A DNA stretch of 7,927 nt from Alphaproteobacteria bacterium. Lineage in GTDB: Bacteria; Pseudomonadota; Alphaproteobacteria; CBDBCS01; JAHZLG01. Positions 1 through 4,980 of this stretch are shown here, one piece after another; within the stretch, counting starts at the first letter, position 1, and each line of letters starts with the position of its first letter. The position numbers and the translations under genes are program-made. The DNA is taken from NCBI GenBank assembly GCA_022599995.1, contig JAHZLG010000027.1, positions 1 to 7,927 on the forward strand, written 5' to 3'. The notes under the pieces were generated by a model that searched no databases, had not been told where the DNA came from, and saw only the letters and a list, made by a program, of their open reading frames with translations.

Positions 1-2
1 GC

Positions 3-185
3 AAGCAACATGACACATTGAACCAACCGCTCCCCACATCAACAAAGCAAGAATCATACCAAACACCGGCAAAAAGAATGCCCCTAACCCTTCACGGCCA
101 ACCGAACCCTAACGATCAGTCACATCACCTAGTAAAAAACCACGAGCCACGAGCCACGAGCCACGAGCCACGAGCCACGGCATAA
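3..185 (+). CDS. possible C-terminal tail of a gene entering from the left edge
   Basis: One + frame is open from the left edge to a TAA at 183-185, about 60 codons, while the other two + frames stop within the first 20 bases. The encoded segment is hydrophilic, rich in Gln, Asn, Pro, Thr, Ser and His, with no recognisable fold. It ends in copies of HEPRATS, because three 7-base repeats make seven codons. Disordered polar tails also end both FtsZ-like proteins downstream, so a similar tail is conceivable. Against it, the + strand here is poor in T, which makes stop codons rare by chance, and no start codon can be judged because the left side is missing. It could equally be non-coding. Confidence 0.2.
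   Translation, partial: KQHDTLNQPLPTSTKQESYQTPAKRMPLTLHGQPNPNDQSHHLVKNHEPRATSHEPRATA
140..180 (+). repeat. heptanucleotide tandem repeat, CCACGAG x5 plus a partial copy
   Basis: Five perfect CCACGAG copies start at 140, 147, 154, 161 and 168, followed by CCACGG at 175-180. The copies are identical, which suggests recent slippage. If the frame ending at 185 is coding, the array adds the peptide period HEPRATS. Otherwise it is a spacer microsatellite. Confidence 0.95.
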
Positions 186-345
186 GCACAAGACCAGCTT
201 GCAGCAAAATCGCAAATCCCAGCAGCAGAACGCGCAAAAAAAATCACGACGGAAAAGAAATGTCAAGAACGTAAGACGTATTCCATCATCACCAAAACGT
301 GGTTCGATTCGAAAGGGAGGGCATCACGGTTGTTCACAAATGCGT

Positions 346-351
346 TATAAT
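346..351 (+). promoter_or_regulatory. isolated perfect -10-like hexamer TATAAT
   Basis: A perfect TATAAT lies in an otherwise A/C-rich context. No good -35 hexamer is found 16-18 bases upstream; the nearest TTGTTC (330-335) is only 10 bases away. It lies about 665 bases before the first FtsZ-like start, so it would imply a very long leader or a separate small transcript. It may be chance. Confidence 0.18.
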
Positions 352-692
352 TGCACATTTTCACCCTCTGTTGCGGTCACGGAACCCTAACTTGGCTATT
401 TCCACACCGAATTCGCCGGCCGCGCCCCGCAGAGAGTCACGCGCCCCATCAAAAAAACCGTGCCACGAAAAATCTTTTCACCCTCCCCTTTCAAACGACG
501 CGAAAATCGCACTTGAGAAGAAAACCATGAATCAAATAGCCAAATTCCTGCACCACCTCCGGTAATCCCCGGTGACTATTTTGCCACAAAGCATCATGCC
601 GCTGGCAGGCGATTCTCCCCAAGAAAAACGGTAAACCGGGAACAAAAAGACCCGACACCCGATACTTGTCGCCCTTCGCGCAACCTGACTCC

Positions 693-729
693 CCGCCCGT
701 CGCAAGCATTTCTCACCGCCCGTCGCAAG
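693..729 (+). repeat. duplicated 14-mer, direct repeat of period 23
   Basis: CCGCCCGTCGCAAG occurs at 693-706 and again at 716-729, separated by nine bases. No inverted partner is evident. It could be an operator pair or a decayed tandem repeat, and nothing in the sequence decides between them. Confidence 0.6.
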
Positions 730-837
730 GTCGCGTTCCAAGAGAAACGCACGCCTAACAGGCCAGAACATAACCCGCTGCAGATGACAACCGAATCAGG
801 ATCATGTATGGTTAGAGAACTCCCAAGACAGGCAGGC

Positions 838-913
838 GTTGCTGCAAAGACGCATTGCCGTTGCTGCGATCGCAAAGCCGCCTTTTCGTTGCTGCGATCA
901 AGGCACCCCTTTC
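838..913 (+). repeat. three related 22-28 base units beginning GTTGCTGC
   Basis: Units start at 838, 860 and 888. Each opens with GTTGCTGC, continues (with gaps) as GATC(GC)AAAG, and ends in a C/T-rich segment. The middle unit contains the palindrome GCGATCGC, giving a TTGC...GCAA inverted repeat. The array ends about 100 bases before the chosen start of the first FtsZ-like gene, so binding sites for a regulator are possible. A decayed minisatellite explains it as well. Confidence 0.55.
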
Positions 914-1016
914 TTATTGCCCCCTCCTCCAACCTCTCGCCTAGCTGATTCTGACCCTATTCGTGCAGTGCGCAGCTTGGCACCCTCGCTCGAATTCTAC
1001 CTCTCTGATATTTTTC

Positions 1017-2330
1017 ATGCAAAATACTGCCCCTCGCGTCGCCGACCATGCTGATAGCCCGCTTGCCAATCCCAACACCGGGATGCTGGTAATCGGAATC
1101 GGTAACGCAGGGTGTAATATCATCCAACAGATATATGCCAGCACCGGTGGGGATGGCGTTGCTAAGGATGACGGCACCATGGCGAGCATGAATAGCTCTG
1201 TGGATTTCCTGGCAGTCGATACCGATCAGCAGAAGTTGGCAAACGTCTCCGTGCCCATCCTGCATATCGGGAAGACGACCACCAAGGGCGAAGGGACTGG
1301 CTCGAATCCCGAGAAAGGAGAGCTCTCCGCCGAGGAAATGCACGACGACCTGATTGCCCATGTCAAAGACCGCCAAATGGTGCTCATCGTTGCAGGGCTG
1401 GGCGGCGGAACAGGCACCGGGGCATCGCTGGTCGTCGCCCGGCTGTGTCGCGATCAACACGTGCCCGTGCTGGCCTTGGTAAGCTCACCATGGAGCTACG
1501 ACAGTCGCCGCACGTGGGCAAATGCCAATACCTACCTGCCCAAACTCACCGCCGCGGCGAACATGGTCGTGCGGATGCCCAACGAAAACCTCGAGAAGCT
1601 TGCCGACCAAGGCATCTCGGTTGAAAAGTCTTTCGGCTACCCCTCCGAGTGTGTGCAATCCATCATTGCCTTACTGACAGACATGTTGCACCGACCCGGA
1701 ATGCGCAACATCGGATTCGCTGACTTCAAAACCATGATCACCCATCAAGGTCTGGCCATGATCTCGGTGCAACCCATTGCGCCGCACCTGAATAACATGA
1801 AAACGCTGATCGACGACGCCATCGGCGACCCGCTCTACGAGGGGCTTTCCATCCGCGAAGCCAGCACCGTCATGGTTTATTTGGTGCTCACAAAGGACTT
1901 CACGATCGGACAATTCCACGCCATTCACAACGAGATTCGCAGCCAAATACCCGGACACGCCGATTACCGCTTCGGGTTCCGAATCGACGCCCAAACAAAT
2001 GACCAGATGAAGATGTTGCTGATCACTGGTGGGATTCCCGATGCCATTCTAGCAGAACCCTCGGAGGAGGCGGTGGCGGCCCCAAGCCATGATGCGCAAG
2101 CCGAGCAGGCATCCCACGGACAATCCAGCGACGAGACCGACACCGACGATGGGGACGACCACCTCCGGGCACACGACGAAGACGAGCAACCCTCGTTGAT
2201 CCAGCCGGCAATGACACCCAATCGCGATGTAGACAGCAACCTCCTTCGACTCGGCGAAGGAAGAAGCAAGACTCGGTCAACCGAAAACATGTTCCGCCGA
2301 CGCAACCCACGGGAACCCGGCAACAAATAA
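1017..2330 (+). CDS. divergent FtsZ/tubulin-superfamily GTPase A (altered catalytic loop)
   Basis: This is a 437-residue cytoplasmic GTPase of the FtsZ/tubulin fold, expected to polymerise into protofilaments. Visible motifs in order are: phosphate loop IGIGNAGCN (26-34), VDTDQQKL (67-74, cf. FtsZ NTDxQxL), GEGTG (91-95), tubulin signature GGGTGTG (129-135), a WSYDSRR segment (159-165) where FtsZ has FxFEGxxR, and MPNENL (187-192) with the nucleotide-contacting Asn. The T7/synergy loop reads NIGFAD (231-236): FtsZ has NxDFAD, so the first Asp is Gly while the second remains. Residues from about 345 on form a disordered, strongly acidic tail ending in a short basic patch. A loop of roughly 15 residues after the first helix (about 43-60) is absent from protein B. 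I chose ATG 1017. The GTG at 963 would add 18 residues unlike an FtsZ N-terminus, and ATG 1083 would remove the segment before the first strand. No Shine-Dalgarno is seen. There is no ftsA, ftsQ or mur neighbour, so this is not the usual division cluster. The family is certain; the cellular role is not. Confidence 0.9.
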   Translation: MQNTAPRVADHADSPLANPNTGMLVIGIGNAGCNIIQQIYASTGGDGVAKDDGTMASMNSSVDFLAVDTDQQKLANVSVPILHIGKTTTKGEGTGSNPEKGELSAEEMHDDLIAHVKDRQMVLIVAGLGGGTGTGASLVVARLCRDQHVPVLALVSSPWSYDSRRTWANANTYLPKLTAAANMVVRMPNENLEKLADQGISVEKSFGYPSECVQSIIALLTDMLHRPGMRNIGFADFKTMITHQGLAMISVQPIAPHLNNMKTLIDDAIGDPLYEGLSIREASTVMVYLVLTKDFTIGQFHAIHNEIRSQIPGHADYRFGFRIDAQTNDQMKMLLITGGIPDAILAEPSEEAVAAPSHDAQAEQASHGQSSDETDTDDGDDHLRAHDEDEQPSLIQPAMTPNRDVDSNLLRLGEGRSKTRSTENMFRRRNPREPGNK

Positions 2331-2546
2331 TTTTCTTCCCGCTCTCTCCCGTTCGACGGGAAACCACGGGAAACCAGCGACAATAACCTCCCTCCCGCCC
2401 CTTCCGCTCGACAGGAAACCGCGGGAAACCAGCGACAAATAACCCCCCTCCCGCCCCTGCCGCTCGACAGGAAACCGCGGGAAACCAGCGACAATAACCT
2501 CCCTCCCGCCCCTGCCGCTCGACAGGAAACCACGGGAAACCAGCGA
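2323..2546 (+). repeat. four 55-58 base tandem units, each able to fold as a nested hairpin
   Basis: Units lie at about 2323-2380 (most diverged, overlapping the stop codon of gene A), 2381-2435, 2436-2491 and 2492-2546. All end with GGGAAACCAGCGA. Each can form an outer stem: TTCCCG/CGGGAA in unit 1, TCCCGC/GCGGGA in units 2 and 3, TCCCG/CGGGA in unit 4. Inside it sits a smaller stem whose letters differ between units: TCCCG/CGGGA with a five-base loop (2347-2361), TTCC/GGAA (2402-2417), and CCTG/CAGG (2456-2471 and 2511-2526). Keeping the pairing while changing the bases hints at selection for RNA structure. There is no T run, so these are not classical intrinsic terminators. The array fills the space between the two FtsZ-like genes and could set their expression ratio. 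Confidence 0.85.
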
Positions 2547-2554
2547 GACAGACA

Positions 2555-3862
2555 GTGGAAGTCATCAACCCGACCCAAAACACGCCCGCCCGCCCGCAAC
2601 GAACGCCAACATTGCTCTGCATTGGCGTCGGAAATGCCGGGTGCAACATCGTCGACCATATTCAAAACAGCAACGCCCTGCACGTCGACTACCTTGCCAT
2701 CGACACCGATTTGCAAAAATTGGACGCCCTGCTCGGCGGCGTGCCCTTCTTGCAAATCGGACAAACCCTTACCCAAGGCGAAGGCACCGGTGGCGATGCT
2801 GAGCTCGGCTACGCAAGCGCCGAGGAAGAACGCGACCACCTGACCGACCTCTTGAGCAGCTATCGGTTGGTGATCGTCGTCACCGGGCTAAGCGGCGGCA
2901 CCGGTGGCGGCGCAACAACCTACATCGCCGAGGTTTGCCAGCAAATCAGTGTCCCCATGCTTGTCTACGGCATCCACCCTTGGGGCTTCGAACATAGCAA
3001 CCAATTCCAGCTCGCCAATGGGCGGCTCGGCATGCTGATCGAACGCGGCGCCGTGGTCGTGAATGTCCGCAACACGAAGATCGAGGACATGTTTGCCGAC
3101 GAACAAAGCCTCATGGACCGAACAGTCACCGAGGCGTTCCAAGTGATCGACAACGTCATCGATGCCTCGATCGTCATGCTGGTGGACATGATCCACGAAT
3201 CCGGCCTTATCAACATTGACTTCGCTGACACTCGCTCCGTGCTTAGCTATCAGGGAATCGGCTTCATCTCGATAGTCACGCGGCAACACGCCGAAGACAT
3301 CGAAAACATCATCGAAGAGATGGTCACCAACCCCTTGTTCGATGCCACGAATGGGCTGAACGGACAAGCCCTGCTCGTCTATGTCATCCTTAAGCCGAAT
3401 TTTCCTGCCACCCATTGGCGGCATATCCAAGCCGCCATTAGCGAGCGTCTCAGCAAAGCCGACCATCACAAAATTGGGCTTCGTGTCGATCACAATGCGG
3501 ACTACATGCTCCAGATACTGGTGGTGTCGACCGGGATTGACGTGCCGCCCGACGTGATCGAGGCGAAAGAGCACTTGCTCCACGAGCAGCAAAAGCGACA
3601 GGCACACATCGAGCAGGCGACCGCTGGCGCGCGCGGCACCACGAAAATCCGCCCCGACCAATCCATGAGCAAGACGGCGCGACAAGCATCGAGCAAAAAC
3701 AAACGCGTGCCTCCCCAACCGGGCGGCGCACGCGCAAAAACACCTGCGCCGGCCACGCCAGCCGCGCCATCTAGCCGAGGCACGCGGCGTGCGATCTCGG
3801 TCGCCGACGATGAGCCGCCAAAGAAACCGCTTAGCACCTATATCGGCCCCGCCCACGACTGA
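2555..3862 (+). CDS. divergent FtsZ/tubulin-superfamily GTPase B (complete catalytic loop)
   Basis: This 435-residue protein is collinear with protein A over about 300 residues, so the two arose by an old duplication. Motifs: phosphate loop IGVGNAGCN (23-31), IDTDLQKL (49-56), GEGTGG (75-80), tubulin signature GGTGGG (114-119), WGFE (143-146) keeping the FtsZ Glu but without the following Arg, VRNTKI (171-176) with the nucleotide Asn, and T7 loop NIDFAD (220-225) with both catalytic Asp residues. A helix rich in Glu/His/Gln (about 335-355) follows the fold. Then comes a Pro/Ala/Lys/Arg-rich basic linker and a short end, KKPLSTYIGPAHD, that might act as a C-terminal docking peptide. The start is GTG 2555, just after the repeat array; no in-frame ATG precedes the GTP-binding core, and a TTG at residue 20 would leave no residues before the first strand. 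No strong ribosome site is seen. Expected role: GTP-dependent filament subunit, probably partnering protein A. It could instead be a standalone filament. Confidence 0.9.
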   Translation: MEVINPTQNTPARPQRTPTLLCIGVGNAGCNIVDHIQNSNALHVDYLAIDTDLQKLDALLGGVPFLQIGQTLTQGEGTGGDAELGYASAEEERDHLTDLLSSYRLVIVVTGLSGGTGGGATTYIAEVCQQISVPMLVYGIHPWGFEHSNQFQLANGRLGMLIERGAVVVNVRNTKIEDMFADEQSLMDRTVTEAFQVIDNVIDASIVMLVDMIHESGLINIDFADTRSVLSYQGIGFISIVTRQHAEDIENIIEEMVTNPLFDATNGLNGQALLVYVILKPNFPATHWRHIQAAISERLSKADHHKIGLRVDHNADYMLQILVVSTGIDVPPDVIEAKEHLLHEQQKRQAHIEQATAGARGTTKIRPDQSMSKTARQASSKNKRVPPQPGGARAKTPAPATPAAPSSRGTRRAISVADDEPPKKPLSTYIGPAHD

Positions 3863-3918
3863 TAAGCGCGGCTCTCACTCACACCACTCCCCACCAATAC
3901 GACCCCCCTGCCACTGCC

Positions 3919-4824
3919 ATGTCACAGATCGAACACAGCGAAATCTTCACCCGTGCTGCCGGATCACTCACCGCAGAGCTGGTCGCGGTGAGTCGTGCCC
4001 GCCATCACCTGCTCGGACAATCACCCTTGGTGTTCGACGATCCCTACGCGATGCAGATGCTCTCAACCAAATGGCGAACGATCCTGAAGGTCGGCTTGCT
4101 TGAATACCTTGTGAGCAACTTTGCCATGAAGAAGGTGCTTCCCGTCGTCACCGCCCATATCCTGCGGGCGCGCTTCGAGGACGACGTCCGCAAAAACTTG
4201 ATCGAGCAACAGCAAATCAAGCAAATTGTCTTGCTTGGTGCCGGGTTCGATATGACCGCATGGCGTGCTGGTGCCCACGGTAATCTCCCCATCTTCGAGG
4301 TGGATGTGCACAACACCCAGCACGTGAAACAAGAACGCCTGAAAAAAGCAAATTTAGACGTGCCTGCCAACCTGCACTTCGTCCCTATCGACTTCACCAA
4401 AGACGTGCTCGGCGATCGCCTTGCCAAAGCCGGCATGGACCTAAGCCTGCCTACATTCATCTCGTGGATGGGGACAAGCTACTACATAAACCGTAAGCAG
4501 GTGGTGCACACCCTGGAAAACCTTGGCAAAATGCTCCCGAGTGGCTCGGTGATCTGCTTTGACACGCTGCGCGACCCGGCAACCTTGTCGGCAACCGCGC
4601 TAAAAAGCTATCAGGTCTTGCTGGATTTTGTTGCCAAGCGCGGCGAGCCGATGATCAGCACCTGCACCAAGGAAACGTTGCAGCACGATCTCGAGGACAT
4701 CGGCACGTGGGATATTGTCGAGCACGTCGACCCGGCAACCCAGTCTGCCCAATACACCCAAGGACGCAAAGACCTGCCCCAAGTCGACCCGCTGTTTGAC
4801 TTCTTTGCCCTGCAACGCCGATAA
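3919..4824 (+). CDS. class I SAM-dependent O-methyltransferase, leucine carboxyl methyltransferase (LCM) family
   Basis: A 301-residue soluble enzyme of the LCM/PPM1-like family, which includes bacterial enzymes of largely unknown substrate. The N-terminal helices contain the typical RARHHLL...FDDPYA region (26-44). The SAM-binding glycine motif is VLLGAGFDMTAWR (104-116), followed by the acidic strand FEVDV (126-130), which binds the SAM ribose, and FVPIDF (154-159). ISWMGTSYYI (181-190) matches the family's EGxxxYL region, but with Trp-Met where the family often has Glu. The start ATG 3919 fits the family N-terminus and length. No Shine-Dalgarno is seen. It lies 56 bases after FtsZ-like B, so cotranscription is possible. 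The substrate is probably a small-molecule or lipid carboxyl or hydroxyl group, given the nearby P450. A role in modifying the C-terminus of the filament proteins is only speculation. Confidence 0.85.
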   Translation: MSQIEHSEIFTRAAGSLTAELVAVSRARHHLLGQSPLVFDDPYAMQMLSTKWRTILKVGLLEYLVSNFAMKKVLPVVTAHILRARFEDDVRKNLIEQQQIKQIVLLGAGFDMTAWRAGAHGNLPIFEVDVHNTQHVKQERLKKANLDVPANLHFVPIDFTKDVLGDRLAKAGMDLSLPTFISWMGTSYYINRKQVVHTLENLGKMLPSGSVICFDTLRDPATLSATALKSYQVLLDFVAKRGEPMISTCTKETLQHDLEDIGTWDIVEHVDPATQSAQYTQGRKDLPQVDPLFDFFALQRR

Positions 4825-4841
4825 GCTTGTTGTGCTTGTCC

Positions 4842-4980
4842 CAGTCGGATGAACGACCAAGAAAATCAGTCGGACGGACGGCCAGAAAATCAGTCGGACA
4901 GACGACCAGAAAATCAGTCGGATGAACGACCAAGAAAACCTGTCGGATGAACGACCAGAAAATCAGTCGAGCGGACGAAG
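4842..4980 (+). repeat. 24-25 base tandem repeat running into the start of prmC
   Basis: Units start at 4842, 4867, 4891, 4915, 4940 and 4964 (the last is partial). The consensus opens with CAGTCGGA, continues GACGACCAGAAAAT and varies at a few positions. Unit lengths alternate between 24 and 25 bases, so the array is not in one frame. The chosen prmC ATG (4922) lies inside the fourth unit, and the fourth to sixth units encode roughly residues 1-19 of the protein. Confidence 0.9.

Larger units (their letters stand above)
186..1016. other. long stretch without a supportable gene, upstream of the FtsZ-like pair
   Basis: About 830 bases carry no gene I can support. Two short + frames exist. One (199-390, TTG start) gives a Lys/Arg/Gln-rich 63-residue peptide; the other (299-565, GTG start) gives 88 residues of no recognisable family. 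Both lack a ribosome site at a proper distance and look like composition effects. Visible structure is limited to a TATAAT at 346-351, a purine-rich AAAGGGAGGG at 311-320 with no start codon of a sustained frame at a suitable distance, a duplicated 14-mer at 693-729 and three related GTTGCTGC units at 838-913. It probably holds the promoter and leader of the FtsZ-like genes. No tRNA, rRNA, CRISPR or intrinsic terminator was seen. Confidence 0.6.

Noticed and set aside
1..237. Minus-strand hydrophobic reading frame (TTG at 237, then TAG at 111-109, hydrophobic again to the left edge), resembling membrane segments of a transporter pseudogene.
   Set aside because: The + strand is A/C-rich, so the minus strand is G/T-rich and yields Phe, Leu, Val and Gly by composition alone. 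The frame has an internal stop, a weak start and crosses the heptamer array. A translated search of the region left of the window would settle it.
199..565. Two short overlapping + frames (63 residues, basic; 88 residues) and a 12-codon frame at 527-565 as a possible leader peptide.
   Set aside because: TTG and GTG starts without a suitably placed ribosome site, no recognisable family, and mutually overlapping frames in low-T sequence.
866..873. GCGATCGC, the cyanobacterial HIP1 octamer, here and again within 4411-4420.
   Set aside because: Only two copies in about 8 kb of GC-rich sequence; too few to claim a cyanobacterial origin.
594..932. Minus-strand 112-codon open frame upstream of the FtsZ-like pair.
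   Set aside because: No family resemblance, Arg/Cys/Ser-rich shadow-type composition, no ribosome site, and it runs through the direct repeats.
963..1016. GTG 963 as the start of the first FtsZ-like gene.
   Set aside because: The extra 18 residues do not resemble an FtsZ N-terminus, and ATG 1017 gives a normal lead-in to the first strand.
2381..2546. CRISPR-like array in the FtsZ spacer (also considered for the 24- and 17-base arrays).
   Set aside because: Units are directly adjacent and similar along their whole length; there are no unique spacers and no cas genes.
1964..2839. Minus-strand 291-codon frame across the spacer between the FtsZ-like genes.
   Set aside because: It overlaps both convincing + genes; its repeated peptide is just the reverse reading of the 55-base units.
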